64,000 nucleotides of DNA. Source: Paludibacteraceae bacterium (GTDB lineage: Bacteria; Bacteroidota; Bacteroidia; Bacteroidales; Paludibacteraceae). Where the stretch lies: the NCBI GenBank assembly GCA_024400275.1, contig JAKSMY010000001.1, positions 1 through 64,000 of the forward strand, written 5' to 3'. The position numbers and the translations under genes were made by a program. The notes beneath the pieces are model-generated. The model searched no databases. It saw only the letters and a list, made by a program, of their open reading frames with translations, and was not told the DNA's origin. This document shows positions 16,685 through 26,302 of this stretch, piece after piece (position 1 is the stretch's first letter; each line of letters begins with the position of its first letter).

Positions 16685-18427
16685 ATGCATATGAACCGTA
16701 TTTTTACTCTTCTAACCATTTCTGCGTTGTTAGCAATCGGGCTGAGCAGTTGCAAAACAGAGCTTGACCTCGACAACCTCGACACGCGTATGCAAGTCGG
16801 CATGGGCATAGCCATTCCCGTGGGCGACATGACCGTTACCACCAACGATTTTCTCGGCGGTGGACAAGTGAGCCAAATCAGTATCGATGACGAAGGCATC
16901 TTCCACTTCATCGACACCGTGAGTTTGCCAACCAAGAGCTATCACTTCCTCGAGGTAAGCAAGTACGCCTGCCAAATCCCCGCGACCACCATCTCCGGTG
17001 CAGCGCTGGAAGACGGGACACACCGTTTGCCCTTCTCTATCACGATACCCGAACTGAACGACCGTGCCAAAAGCGAGGAGGAGACCAACTACGAGCGTAT
17101 AGACTCTATTCAGTTGACAGGTGCCCAACTGACGATTAACCTGTCGAACATCCAATCGGGGCTGAGCAACCTGAAATTGGTGTTGGGCAACCAATTCGGC
17201 CAATTAGCCGGTAAAACGTACCCCCTGAACAGCGGCAACAACGCAATCACCCTGCCCGCCTTTACAGCCAACTTCATGATTGACCCATCCAAAACAGGCA
17301 AGAACAATGTGGTGAACTCGCTGGAGGTAGCGTTTGAATACACCGGTTCGGCCGTTCAGAAAGGTCAAAATGCGTTCAGCATCAGCGGTAGCATGAGTTT
17401 AGACGGCTACATAGCCGCCTGGGGTTACTTCCAAGCAAGCAACAAAATGCGCGACCGCGACGTCATCTGCATCGCTGACGAATGGGAGGACTGGAACGAC
17501 ATCAAGAAAATGAAACTGCGCCTGATGGAGCCCAAAATAACGGTGATGATACAGCACCAAGTGGCCGCACCACTCTTTATGTACCTCGACACGTTGCGCG
17601 TGTCCAATGCACAAACCTACAAAGACGCAACCTTTGACAATGCCGAGCAAAAGACCAAGGACTACTTTGCACTGGATAACCCGATGAGCCCCAACACTCC
17701 GCTATCAACCGTTTGCAAGAACTATCAGGAATTCAGTCAATTACCGACACAAGGTCATATCGACAAGTTGTTTGACATCCGTCCCGACACCATTCAGTAC
17801 AGTTTCACGCTGGTGGTAGATAAGAACAAAGAACGTCCGGACTACCCGTGGAATCAACACCGCATTACCGCCAACACCGAAGTGTCCGGTCATGCCGCTA
17901 TCGACCTGCCCTTTAAGTTGAACGAACAGAGCGAAGCCCAATATGCGACCACCATTACAGACGTTGATTTGGAAGCCATTAACCTCGACTCGCTGCTCAA
18001 AGAGGTCGAGATAATCGAAAAGACCAACGCAGCACACATCAAACTGTTCCTGACATTTACCAACAACCTGCCCTTTGACATCGACGCCAAAGTATGGTTC
18101 CTCGACAAAGACAGCAGCGAAATGAACCTGCTCCTATTCGACAACCAAGAATTGAACGAGATACACCTGCCCGCTCCCAAGATGGACAAAGAGCCCGGCA
18201 ACCCCTACGGCAGAATAGTTGCTCCGTCCACATCCACCATCATCATCGATGTGGACCAAGACAAGTGTAACCTACTCTCCACCTGCAAATACATCCGTTT
18301 GGACGCCTTTATGGGCAACAACCAAAAAGCTTGCACGGTGAACGTGTTCAACAGTTTGAAGTTGCAAGTGGGCGTCGCAGCCAACGTAGAGGCCATTATG
18401 AACTTTAACCAAGAGAAGGAGGACTAA
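16685..18427 (+). CDS. Large lipoprotein of unknown function
   Basis: A 580-residue protein with a lipoprotein signal: a hydrophobic stretch ends in the lipobox LSSC near residue 22, followed by KTELDL. No enzymatic motif is visible; the sequence alternates beta-rich stretches and looks like a multi-domain surface or periplasmic protein. It may begin at the second ATG (16691). It is followed after 1 base by the OmpA-family gene, so the pair is certainly co-transcribed and may form one envelope complex. I do not recognise the family. Confidence 0.85.
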   Translation: MHMNRIFTLLTISALLAIGLSSCKTELDLDNLDTRMQVGMGIAIPVGDMTVTTNDFLGGGQVSQISIDDEGIFHFIDTVSLPTKSYHFLEVSKYACQIPATTISGAALEDGTHRLPFSITIPELNDRAKSEEETNYERIDSIQLTGAQLTINLSNIQSGLSNLKLVLGNQFGQLAGKTYPLNSGNNAITLPAFTANFMIDPSKTGKNNVVNSLEVAFEYTGSAVQKGQNAFSISGSMSLDGYIAAWGYFQASNKMRDRDVICIADEWEDWNDIKKMKLRLMEPKITVMIQHQVAAPLFMYLDTLRVSNAQTYKDATFDNAEQKTKDYFALDNPMSPNTPLSTVCKNYQEFSQLPTQGHIDKLFDIRPDTIQYSFTLVVDKNKERPDYPWNQHRITANTEVSGHAAIDLPFKLNEQSEAQYATTITDVDLEAINLDSLLKEVEIIEKTNAAHIKLFLTFTNNLPFDIDAKVWFLDKDSSEMNLLLFDNQELNEIHLPAPKMDKEPGNPYGRIVAPSTSTIIIDVDQDKCNLLSTCKYIRLDAFMGNNQKACTVNVFNSLKLQVGVAANVEAIMNFNQEKED

Positions 18428-18428
18428 T

Positions 18429-20840
18429 ATGAAACGCTTATCAACAATCGTAACGGTCCTTGTTCTGACCATCTCGTGCCACGTATTTGCACAGCAGGTA
18501 TCGACCCTCTACTTCTTAGAGAACGCGCCTATGCGCCACACTATCAACCCCGCTTTTCAGCCGGTGAGCAACGGTTATGTCAACTTTACGCCGCTGGGCT
18601 TCACCAGTTTATGGGTGGGCAATAACTCGCTGGATATGAGCGACGCTATCTTTAACCTAAACGGCTCCACCGTGACGGCTATGCACCCCGATGCCGACCA
18701 TCAAAAGTTCCTCAAGCAGTTCCGCAAATCCACTTTGGTGGACGGCGATATGACGTTTGACCTGCTGAGTTTCGGTTTCCGTCACAACCAAAAAGGATAT
18801 GTACATATCGGTATCATGGAACGCGTGGAAGCCGGTGTGAGCACACCTAAGTCCCTGTATGACTTCGCCATCGGCGGCGGTATGAAGGACCTGACCGGCG
18901 TGAACAGTTACAACCTCAAGAACTTCGGCGCACGCGTGAATGCCTACACCGAGATATATGGCGGCTACTCGTACCAACTGAACGACCAATGGACTATCGG
19001 CGGTAAGGTGAAGTTCCTGTTAGGTCAAGCCAACGTGACGATGATGAACCAATCCCTCACCTTGGACGCTTCGGCACAAGAATGGTACCTGCACGGCAAA
19101 GGTAGTTTGCAGGCAGCAGCACCCGTCAACCTTGATGCCCTGCCCCGCCAACTGTCCTACGATGACGTAGAAGACATAGACACAGATGAACTGACAGAGG
19201 ACTTGACGATAATGGATTACATCAAGCCACAAGGTTACGGACTGGGTGTAGATGTCGGTTTTACCTACAAACCCCACCCCCAAGTACAAATTACAGCTGC
19301 CCTGAATGACCTTGGTTTTATCGTTTGGAAAGGCGCCAGTTACAAGACCCAAATCGACTCCGCCTTCACAGGTATTCACGACCTGCGGTATTCCGACTAT
19401 GCCAACGAAGAAAACGACTATGAGTTCGACGGAGACAAACTGACCGACGATGTAGTCAGTTCGCTGGAGAACTACGCACGCGCACTGCGCACAGGCGATA
19501 AAAAAGATATGTACGCACGTATGCTGTCCGCCAAACTCAACGTGGGCGTAGATGCCAACTTCTGCAACAATATCCTCGGAGTGGGCATTGTCAGCAAGAC
19601 ACGCCTCTTCAATAACCACCTGTATGAGGAACTGACCATCGGTGGTGCTGTGCGCCCCTGCAACTGGTTCAACCTCGCACTCAGTTACTCACTGGTCAAT
19701 AACGGCAAGTACAGCGATTTCGGTGCAGGACTCAGTTTCATGCCGTACGACGGAATCAACCTCACATTGGCAATGGATTATATTCCAACCAATTACACCT
19801 ATTACGACAACACCCCTATCCCCTACAAGACCAGCGGCATCAATGTGGCCTTTGGCTTTAGTATCGTTTGGGGAACCAACCGCCCCGACAGCGACAAAGA
19901 CGGCGTTTGGAATAAGTTAGACATGTGTCCAGACACCCCAGCCAACGTGGAAGTAGATGACAAGGGTTGCCCCGTAGATAGCGATGGTGACGGCGTGGCT
20001 GACTATTTAGATAAATGTCCAGACACCAAGCCCGAGGCCTCGGCATTCGTGGATTCGCTCGGTTGCGACAAAGATAGTGACGGAGACGGTGTGCCCGACT
20101 ATATGGACCGCTGCATGACACGCCCCGAAGCTGTTAATTTCGTGGATTCGCTCGGTTGCGACAAAGATAGTGACGGAGACGGTGTGCCCGATTATTTAGA
20201 TAAATGCCCGAACACGTTGCCAGAAGCCGTTAACTTCGTGGATTCACTCGGTTGCGACAAGGACAGCGACGGCGACGGTGTGCCCGACTATGTGGACCGC
20301 TGCATGACACGCCCCGAAGCTGTTAATTTCGTGGATTCGCTCGGTTGCGACAAGGACACCGATGGCGACGGTATATTTGACTACGAAGACGAATGTCCTA
20401 CCGTGGCAGGACCTGCCAACAACAAGGGCTGCCCCGTTATCCAAAAAGCCGTTACTACCCTACTCAAAAAAGCCATGCAAGGTATTCAGTTCGAGACAGG
20501 CAAGGCCGTCATCAAGTCCAAGAGTTATTCGCTGCTGAACCAAATAGCGAAGACCTTTATCGACAACCCCACTTACGTAGTTGAGGTACAAGGACATACC
20601 GACAACACCGGTAAGGCAGACGCCAACAAGACATTGAGCCAAAAACGCGCTGATGCCGTTCGCGATTACCTCATCAAAGCAGGTGTGCCGGCAGAACGAC
20701 TGACCGCTGTAGGTTACGGTCAAGACAAGCCCATTGCCGACAACGCAACCGCCGAAGGACGCGCTCTCAACCGCCGCGTTGAGTTCAACATCACCTTCGA
20801 ACAAGTTACCTACGAGGAGGTACTGGATCACGCTAATTAA
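18429..20840 (+). CDS. OmpA-family outer-membrane protein with TSP3 repeats
   Basis: An 803-residue envelope protein. A signal peptide (ending VFAQQ, about residue 23) precedes a ~450-residue region with beta-barrel character (alternating aromatic strands, ALSYSLVNNGKY). Residues ~480-655 hold six thrombospondin-type-3 calcium repeats (DSDGDGVPDYxDKCP). The C-terminal ~120 residues are a peptidoglycan-binding OmpA domain (GIQFETGKAVIKSKSY, VEVQGHTDNTGKADANKTLS, LNRRVEFNI). It should bridge the outer membrane and cell wall. It lies 1 base after the lipoprotein gene. Four of the six repeats are nearly identical in DNA. Confidence 0.92.
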   Translation: MKRLSTIVTVLVLTISCHVFAQQVSTLYFLENAPMRHTINPAFQPVSNGYVNFTPLGFTSLWVGNNSLDMSDAIFNLNGSTVTAMHPDADHQKFLKQFRKSTLVDGDMTFDLLSFGFRHNQKGYVHIGIMERVEAGVSTPKSLYDFAIGGGMKDLTGVNSYNLKNFGARVNAYTEIYGGYSYQLNDQWTIGGKVKFLLGQANVTMMNQSLTLDASAQEWYLHGKGSLQAAAPVNLDALPRQLSYDDVEDIDTDELTEDLTIMDYIKPQGYGLGVDVGFTYKPHPQVQITAALNDLGFIVWKGASYKTQIDSAFTGIHDLRYSDYANEENDYEFDGDKLTDDVVSSLENYARALRTGDKKDMYARMLSAKLNVGVDANFCNNILGVGIVSKTRLFNNHLYEELTIGGAVRPCNWFNLALSYSLVNNGKYSDFGAGLSFMPYDGINLTLAMDYIPTNYTYYDNTPIPYKTSGINVAFGFSIVWGTNRPDSDKDGVWNKLDMCPDTPANVEVDDKGCPVDSDGDGVADYLDKCPDTKPEASAFVDSLGCDKDSDGDGVPDYMDRCMTRPEAVNFVDSLGCDKDSDGDGVPDYLDKCPNTLPEAVNFVDSLGCDKDSDGDGVPDYVDRCMTRPEAVNFVDSLGCDKDTDGDGIFDYEDECPTVAGPANNKGCPVIQKAVTTLLKKAMQGIQFETGKAVIKSKSYSLLNQIAKTFIDNPTYVVEVQGHTDNTGKADANKTLSQKRADAVRDYLIKAGVPAERLTAVGYGQDKPIADNATAEGRALNRRVEFNITFEQVTYEEVLDHAN
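19920..20420. repeat. Coding tandem repeats (TSP3 units, ~93-96 bp)
   Basis: Repeated units contain GTGGATTCGCTCGGTTGCGA and GACGGTGTGCCCGA in nearly identical form. They give alternating units ending YLDKCP or YMDRCM, so this is a site where recombination could change the number of repeats. Confidence 0.85.
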
Positions 20841-20866
20841 TACACAATAATAAAAAATCAACAATT

Positions 20867-21586
20867 ATGGGAAGAGCTTTTGAATATCGTAAAGCAACTA
20901 AACTGAAACGTTGGGGTCACATGGCCCGCACGTTCACCAAACTGGGTAAAGAAATCACTATTGCCGCCCGCGAGGGTGGTGCCGATCCTGACGGCAATCC
21001 GCGTCTGCGTATGCTCATTCAGCAGTGCAAACGTGAGAACATGCCTAAAGAGAACATCGATCGCGCAATCAAAAAAGCCACCGATAAATCTGCTGAAGGA
21101 TACAAGGAAATCAACTACGAAGGATACGGACCTCACGGCGTAGCTATCTTTGTGGAAACGGCTACCGACAACCACATGCGTACCGTGGCTAACATCCGCA
21201 GTTACTTCACCAAACACGGAGGAACACTGGGCACACAGGGCTGCCTGCAATTCCTATTCGACCGCAAGGCCTGCTTCACCCTCACGATGAAAGACGGCGT
21301 CGATTTAGACGAGTTAGAATTGGAATTGATTGACTTCGGTGTAGAAGAACTCGGTGTAGATGAAGAGGAAAACACCATCGTCATCTATTGCGACTTCGAC
21401 CAGTATTCGGCTATGCAGAAATACTTGGAGGACAACGGCTTCGAGATTCAATCTATGGAGTTTGTGCGTATTCCTAACGACCAAAAGCAACTGACCGATG
21501 AGCAACGTGAGTCGGTACAAAAACTGATTGACAAAATCGAAGAAGACGAAGATGTTCAAAACGTGTTTACGAACATCGCTGACTGA
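20867..21586 (+). CDS. YebC/PmpR family protein
   Basis: A 239-residue member of the YebC/TACO1 family. These are cytosolic proteins long annotated as DNA-binding regulators; some have been linked to relieving ribosome stalling. The N-terminal signature MGRAFEYRKATKLKRWGHMARTF is a Bacteroidota variant of the usual MAGHSKWxNI start, and REGGADPDGNPRLR and NMPKENIDRAIKKA are typical. It lies 26 bases after the OmpA gene and overlaps the start of rsmG. Confidence 0.92.
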   Translation: MGRAFEYRKATKLKRWGHMARTFTKLGKEITIAAREGGADPDGNPRLRMLIQQCKRENMPKENIDRAIKKATDKSAEGYKEINYEGYGPHGVAIFVETATDNHMRTVANIRSYFTKHGGTLGTQGCLQFLFDRKACFTLTMKDGVDLDELELELIDFGVEELGVDEEENTIVIYCDFDQYSAMQKYLEDNGFEIQSMEFVRIPNDQKQLTDEQRESVQKLIDKIEEDEDVQNVFTNIAD

Positions 21587-22178
21587 TAAGCAAGAGCAGC
21601 AATTCGCTGCTCTTGATGCTTTATACCACGAGTGGAACGAGAAAATCAATCTTATATCCCGCAAGGATATAGATAATCTGATGGAGCACCACGTGCTCCA
21701 CTCGTTGGCCATCGGTGAGTATATCTCTTTCGCTGCCGGAACGACTATTTTAGATGTCGGCACCGGTGGCGGTTTTCCGGGTATTCCGCTGGCTATTCTC
21801 TTTCCCGAATGCCATTTCACGCTGATAGACGGTATAGGCAAGAAAGTGATGGTAGCAGCAGATATAGCGAAACGTATCGGGCTGACCAATGTGGAATGCC
21901 TGCACGAACGTGTTGAGGAAGAAAAACGGCAATTTGATTTTGTCGTTTCTCGCGCCGTAATGCCCCTACCCGATTTGGTCAAGTTGGTGCGCAAGAACGT
22001 GCATCATAAGTACAAGAATGCCATTCCAAACGGACTGATTGTGCTGAAAGGCGGCAATTTAGACACCGAAGTGCAGCCCTTCCGCAAGAGTGCCGAAGTG
22101 ACGGAAATCAGTACCCTGTCTCCGGCTTTCTCCAGCGACTGGTTTGCCGAAAAACGGATTATTTATCTACCGTTGTAA
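21552..22178 (+). CDS. rsmG: 16S rRNA (guanine-N7)-methyltransferase RsmG
   Basis: SAM-dependent enzyme that makes m7G in the 530 loop of 16S rRNA. Motifs are EWNEKINLISRKDIDNL, EHHVLHSLAI and the SAM site LDVGTGGGFPGIPLAI, then VVSRAVMPL. From the ATG at 21552 it is 208 residues, a usual length, with nine residues before the conserved LTDKQ helix; the ATG at 21528 would add eight more. Either start overlaps the end of the YebC gene by 35-59 bases, which suggests translational coupling. Confidence 0.93.
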   Translation: MFKTCLRTSLTDKQEQQFAALDALYHEWNEKINLISRKDIDNLMEHHVLHSLAIGEYISFAAGTTILDVGTGGGFPGIPLAILFPECHFTLIDGIGKKVMVAADIAKRIGLTNVECLHERVEEEKRQFDFVVSRAVMPLPDLVKLVRKNVHHKYKNAIPNGLIVLKGGNLDTEVQPFRKSAEVTEISTLSPAFSSDWFAEKRIIYLPL

Positions 22179-22179
22179 A

Positions 22180-22740
22180 ATGAATATCAAGACTTTTTAC
22201 TGCAACCCCTACCGCGAGTGTACCTATATTGTGGAGATGCACGACGGTGCTTCCAAGCAGTGCCTCATCATCGACCCGGGTATGTATAGCGACAAAGAGG
22301 AGCAACGCGTATTTGACTATATCGCACAGCAGGGACTTACACCTGTGGCTATACTGATTACACACCACCACCCCGACCATATCTGCGGTTTGGAGAGTGT
22401 GCAACGGCGTTTCCCCAACCTTCCGATAATTGACAATGCACAATGCACAATGCACGGGAAGGCGGTGGACGATGCCCAATGCACAATGCAAGTTATCCCT
22501 ACCCCCGGGCATAAAGAAGATGCGGTGTGTTTCTACTTTGAGAACGAGAAAGTGCTGTTCTCCGGCGACACGCTCTTTCAGGAGAATGTGGGTCGAACCG
22601 ACCTGCCGGGTGGCGATATGAAAACCCTTATCCGTTCACTGGAGACCTTAAAAGAACTGCCCGAAGATACACAAGTGTACCCCGGGCATGGTAATACGAC
22701 CACTATCGGTCACGAAAAGCAGTACAATCCGTACTTTTAA
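22180..22740 (+). CDS. MBL-fold metallo-hydrolase (glyoxalase II-like)
   Basis: A 186-residue metallo-beta-lactamase-fold hydrolase. It shows the metal motif THHHPDH near residue 62, a following metal-ligand GH (PTPGHKEDAV), FSGDTLF and the C-terminal PGHG. Such small proteins (YcbL class) often act on thioesters such as hydroxyacylglutathione; the substrate here is unknown. The ATG at 22180 is one base after the rsmG stop; an upstream ATG would overlap rsmG. Residues ~85-105 hold two repeat-coded peptides (NAQCTMHG, DAQCTMQ) that look inserted. The 3' end overlaps the convergent DUF1846 gene. Confidence 0.88.
   Translation: MNIKTFYCNPYRECTYIVEMHDGASKQCLIIDPGMYSDKEEQRVFDYIAQQGLTPVAILITHHHPDHICGLESVQRRFPNLPIIDNAQCTMHGKAVDDAQCTMQVIPTPGHKEDAVCFYFENEKVLFSGDTLFQENVGRTDLPGGDMKTLIRSLETLKELPEDTQVYPGHGNTTTIGHEKQYNPYF
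22434..22490. repeat. Two 7-base arrays inside the MBL gene
   Basis: CAATGCA three times at 22434-22454 and again two clear units plus a degenerate one ending at 22490. Both blocks keep the frame and code for AQCTM. Confidence 0.9.
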
Positions 22741-24230
22741 TCCCTTTCCTTAATCAGGGGTTTGCTATTGGGTTTGAGCATCGGGTCGCAAGTAAGGTTA
22801 ATGCCTAACTTGCCAAAGATGCGCTTATCTACTTCGCCCAACATAATCGTGCTATGTACTTGACAGCCACGCAGTTTGGGCAACTGCTCCAATGCACGAC
22901 GGCAGTTCTCGTCGTGCTGACTGAGTACACTCAAAGCCACCAACACCTCGTCGGTGTGCAAGCGCGGGTTCTTAGCTCCCAAGCAAGCCACTTTGGTGCG
23001 CTGAATGGGCTCTATCATATCCTGCGGAATGAGTTTAAGGTTGTGGTCTATACCGGCTAAGTGCTTGGTTACGTTCAAGATAAGTGCAGCGCTACAACCC
23101 AATAACTCACCTGAATTGGCACAAACGATAGTGCCGTCACTCAACTCAATGGCGGACGATGTGTGCCCTGTTTCCTCCTTACGTTGGCGAGCAGCCACAA
23201 TGGTTTGGCGAATATCGGTCGTGATGTTCAAATGCTTCATCAGTAGCAAAATCTTATTCACCTCATCTTCGCCACATAGACCATCGGCAAAGCGATTCAG
23301 CGTCGTGAAATAGCGGCGTATGATTTCGTTCTTACCCGCCAACTGACACACCTCATCATTGCTAATACAATACCCCACCATGTTCACCCCCATATCTGTA
23401 GGCGACTTGTATGGGTTGTGCCCGTAAATACCTTCAAACAAGGCATTTAAGATAGGAAATATCTCTACATCGCGGTTATAATTGACAGCCACCTGACCGT
23501 ATGCTTCAAGGTGGTAGGGGTCTATCATGTTCACGTCATTGAGGTCTGCTGTAGCGGCCTCGTATGCCACATTGACAGGGTGCTGCATCGGCAGGTTCCA
23601 CACGGGGAATGTCTCAAACTTGGCATAGCCGGCCTGTATGCCCCGTTGGTGCTCGTTGTATAGTTGACTCAAGCACACAGCCATCTTGCCGGAACCCGGT
23701 CCGGGGGCGGTGACCACGACTAACGGACAGGTCGTTTCGATATAATCGTTTCTGCCAAAGCCCTGTGCAGAGTCTATCAACGCCACATTGTGCGGATAGC
23801 CCTCGATGGTGTAGTGGACATACGAGCGAACACCAATACGGCTCAAACGCTCACGGTAGAGGTCGGCCGACGCCTGACCGTTATAGTGCGTAATCACCAC
23901 ACCCGAAACCATAAATCCGCGCTGACTAAATTCGTCACGCAGGCGCAACACATCTTCATCGTAGGTTATACCAAGATCCTGACGCACTTTGTTGCGCTCG
24001 ATGTCCTGAGCCGAGATAACGATAATTATCTCCAGTTGGTCCTTCAGTTGCGCCAACATGTGCAATTTGCTATCGGGCCGGAAGCCCGGCAACACACGGC
24101 TGGCGTGATGGTCGTCAAACAACTTGCCACCCAACTCCAGATACAACTTATTGCCGAACTTGGCTATTCGGTCGCGAATATGCTCGGACTGTATCTCTAC
24201 GTATTTGCTATTATCAAAGCCCTCTTTCAA
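22737..24230 (-). CDS. DUF1846 domain protein
   Basis: A 497-residue cytosolic protein matching my memory of the DUF1846 family: GFDNSKYVEIQSEHIRDRI at the start, LELGGKLFDDHHASRVLPGF near 35, a nucleotide-loop-like TAPGPGSGKMAVCLSQLYN near 175 and CLGAKNPRLHTDEVLVALSVL near 425. The length is typical. The biochemical role is not established, and the P-loop-like stretch suggests nucleotide binding only by inference. It is the last gene of the recR-led minus-strand operon and overlaps the GNAT gene upstream by 17 bases. Confidence 0.88.
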   Translation of the reverse strand: MKEGFDNSKYVEIQSEHIRDRIAKFGNKLYLELGGKLFDDHHASRVLPGFRPDSKLHMLAQLKDQLEIIIVISAQDIERNKVRQDLGITYDEDVLRLRDEFSQRGFMVSGVVITHYNGQASADLYRERLSRIGVRSYVHYTIEGYPHNVALIDSAQGFGRNDYIETTCPLVVVTAPGPGSGKMAVCLSQLYNEHQRGIQAGYAKFETFPVWNLPMQHPVNVAYEAATADLNDVNMIDPYHLEAYGQVAVNYNRDVEIFPILNALFEGIYGHNPYKSPTDMGVNMVGYCISNDEVCQLAGKNEIIRRYFTTLNRFADGLCGEDEVNKILLLMKHLNITTDIRQTIVAARQRKEETGHTSSAIELSDGTIVCANSGELLGCSAALILNVTKHLAGIDHNLKLIPQDMIEPIQRTKVACLGAKNPRLHTDEVLVALSVLSQHDENCRRALEQLPKLRGCQVHSTIMLGEVDKRIFGKLGINLTCDPMLKPNSKPLIKERD

Positions 24231-24711
24231 GATTGTTGGTTTTTAACATAATTATTGCATCGTCCTCTAAGGTCCAACCACGCAGCACCGATGTCGGCTC
24301 AAAATGCGCCTGTTCATGAATTTTGATACACGGCTGATTGCTGACGCGTATAACGGAATACAGAACACGAAAGTGCAGAAAATCAAAAGCATAGCGTACC
24401 AGTTCCGTCAGTGCTTGTGTGCCGTATCCTTTGGCTCTGTACTCCGGCGCGATATATATTCCAATGGCAGCACGACGGTTACGGGAATCCACATCAAATA
24501 GGTCGGCACATCCCACCACACAGCCCTCGGTTTCCACAATCAGTCGCAACTGCCCGTCCCTGAAAATATCTCCCGTACTGCTGCTCACATAGTCGCGCAA
24601 GTCCTTTTGGCTGAGCGGATTATGATTACTTCCGTCCGCCCAAGCATCGGCATCGTTCTCCCACTGGTAGAGAAACGGCACATCTTGTGGTTCGACCTTG
24701 CGCAAAGTCAT
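24214..24711 (-). CDS. GNAT family N-acetyltransferase
   Basis: A 165-residue acetyltransferase of the RimJ/RimL-like GNAT class, transferring acetyl from acetyl-CoA to an amine of unknown identity. Evidence: N-terminal LRKVEPQDVPFLYQWENDAD, the acetyl-CoA loop IYIAPEYRAKGYGTQALTEL near 97, and VLYSVIRVSNQPCIKIHEQ near 125. It starts 1 base after the stop of the HAD-like gene and overlaps DUF1846, so it is within one operon. Confidence 0.88.
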   Translation of the reverse strand: MTLRKVEPQDVPFLYQWENDADAWADGSNHNPLSQKDLRDYVSSSTGDIFRDGQLRLIVETEGCVVGCADLFDVDSRNRRAAIGIYIAPEYRAKGYGTQALTELVRYAFDFLHFRVLYSVIRVSNQPCIKIHEQAHFEPTSVLRGWTLEDDAIIMLKTNNLERGL

Positions 24712-24712
24712 C

Positions 24713-25141
24713 TTAGTTGAAGATTTTTTGCCACCAAGGGATTTTGCGCTTCACCTCTTGATTGACGACACCCGCGTATGGAATCGGCTCCAGAGCAGAA
24801 CCGCTATGAATCATTTGGTAAATAACCCCCCACTCAGGCAGTCCGCCCAAGTTACGGTCGTCAATAAAGATATCGGCCGTGAGTTTGCGTGCCGTTTGCC
24901 CGTCGTGAATAGCATTTTCGTCGGGAAAATTGCTGTTAACGGCAAAGAAATCAAATCCGCGCTCGTGGCAATAGTCAACGGCTTCTTTGAGTAATTTACC
25001 CTCACGCACCGACCACAAAATAATCTGGTGTTGCTCTTTCTGCAAACGTTTCAGCGTGTCTATAGCGAACGGAATTGGCTTACCGATTTTCGGATAAGCA
25101 TGTTCTACTATTGTTCCATCAAAATCTACTGCGATTATCAT
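24713..25141 (-). CDS. BT0820-like HAD-type hydrolase
   Basis: A 142-residue hydrolase with a HAD-like nucleophile motif at the very start (IAVDFDGTIVEH, residues 3-14), then QIILWSVREG near 39, FFAVNSNFPDEN near 65 and DIFIDDRNLGG near 90, giving the acidic residues of a small cap-less phosphatase. The substrate is unknown. It belongs to the recR operon; a heptamer array fills the gap before its start. Confidence 0.85.
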   Translation of the reverse strand: MIIAVDFDGTIVEHAYPKIGKPIPFAIDTLKRLQKEQHQIILWSVREGKLLKEAVDYCHERGFDFFAVNSNFPDENAIHDGQTARKLTADIFIDDRNLGGLPEWGVIYQMIHSGSALEPIPYAGVVNQEVKRKIPWWQKIFN

Positions 25142-25144
25142 ATT

Positions 25145-25179
25145 AGTTTAGAGTTTAGAGGTTGGAGTTTAGAGGTTAG
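25145..25179. repeat. 7-base tandem array (5 units)
   Basis: AGTTTAG, AGTTTAG, AGGTTGG, AGTTTAG, AGGTTAG. It lies between the membrane-protein stop and the ATG of the HAD-like gene and reaches the stop codon region of the former. Confidence 0.9.
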
Positions 25180-25637
25180 TAGGACTCCGGTTGGAGTTCC
25201 ATATACATTTTTTTCTCGGTCGGTTTGGTAAAGTACCACCCTATCGCACTTATGCCGGCTATCCAGAGCATAGATTGGTGGGCAGGGTCGCAAGCCCCAA
25301 CGAGGTAAGAGGCAGCGATGCCAAGAATCATCGCATTGCTGACCAACAAGATACGATTGCGCGCTGAGCAATAGTAGGCCTGCTTGACGGAGTCGTCCAA
25401 GTTCTGCAACTGTTCAGGCGTCACTTGCCATTTCTTACACTGACGTTTGTGCCACCACAGCCCAAACGGAATGGTGATGATGGCATCTAATATCACCACA
25501 TATTGTATCGCCTGTCCCCACCTGCTCATTGGGTCAATCGGGCGCACTATGTCCTTCATTATCAGCAGGTAGCACAGGGTGGCGGTTACAACTGCCAGCA
25601 CCAACATGCCGTAGTAATAAATGTTCAGTTTTTTCAT
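25176..25637 (-). CDS. Small membrane protein of unknown function
   Basis: A 153-residue protein with about four hydrophobic segments (near 8-27, 45-63, 97-115 and 122-138) separated by a charged cytosolic-type loop (WWHKRQCKKWQVTPEQL). I see no known motif. It starts 3 bases after the recR stop, so it is translated from the same mRNA. A transporter-like or scaffold role cannot be decided. Confidence 0.75.
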   Translation of the reverse strand: MKKLNIYYYGMLVLAVVTATLCYLLIMKDIVRPIDPMSRWGQAIQYVVILDAIITIPFGLWWHKRQCKKWQVTPEQLQNLDDSVKQAYYCSARNRILLVSNAMILGIAASYLVGACDPAHQSMLWIAGISAIGWYFTKPTEKKMYMELQPESY

Positions 25638-25640
25638 TAT

Positions 25641-26255
25641 TCAGTTTTTATATTCCGTACGGTTGATAATCGACTTACCCAAGGTAATCTCGTCTGCATA
25701 TTCGATGTCATTGCCTACCGCCACGCCACGTGCTATCTGACTGACTTTGCACGCCACAGCCAATTGCTGTATCTTGCGGTAGATGTAGAAATTCGTCGTG
25801 TCGCCTTCCATCGTGGTGGGCAGCGCAAGAATGACCTCCTGAATCTGCTCCGGCACGATGCGTGCAATAAGCGAATCTATCTCTATATCTTTAGGTCCGA
25901 TGCCGTCCATCGGTGATATGATGCCACCTAACACGTGGTAAAGTCCGTTGTACTGGCCGGTGTTCTCAATCGACATCACGTCGCGGATATTTTCCACCAC
26001 ACAGATGGTCTGTTTGTCGCGGTGGTGAGCAGCGCAGATGGGACACAGGTCAGTATCGCTGATATTGTGGCACTGGCGACAATAATGCACCTCTTTTTTA
26101 AGGCGAGCGATGGAGTTAGTAAACCGCTCCACGTCCTCATCGCTCCGGCGCAGCAACGCTAACACATGCCGCAACGCGCTTTTGCGCCCCATTCCGGGCA
26201 GTGAAGCAAACTGATTTACCGCCTCTCCCAGCAATATACTCGGGTACTCGTTCAT
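25641..26255 (-). CDS. recR: Recombination protein RecR
   Basis: DNA-repair protein of the RecFOR pathway, which loads RecA at gaps. It shows the N-terminal helix-hairpin-helix LPGMGRKSA near residue 17, the four-cysteine zinc finger [16 protein letters not shown] near 57-72 and a Toprim domain ([18 protein letters not shown]). I place the start at 26255 (MNEYPSILL, 204 residues): a longer reading to 26294 would run through the promoter -7 element. Transcription should begin within ~3 bases of the GGTG before the ATG, so the mRNA leader is extremely short. Confidence 0.93.
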   Translation of the reverse strand: MNEYPSILLGEAVNQFASLPGMGRKSALRHVLALLRRSDEDVERFTNSIARLKKEVHYCRQCHNISDTDLCPICAAHHRDKQTICVVENIRDVMSIENTGQYNGLYHVLGGIISPMDGIGPKDIEIDSLIARIVPEQIQEVILALPTTMEGDTTNFYIYRKIQQLAVACKVSQIARGVAVGNDIEYADEITLGKSIINRTEYKN

Positions 26256-26263
26256 TTCACCTA

Positions 26264-26295
26264 CAAAGGTACAAAAAAATTTTGGAATAGACAAA
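26264..26295 (-). promoter_or_regulatory. Promoter of the recR operon
   Basis: Minus strand TTTG, 20 bases, TACCTTTG, ending only 8 bases before the recR ATG. This decides the start codon of recR. Confidence 0.8.
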
Positions 26296-26302
26296 CTTTT
26301 TA

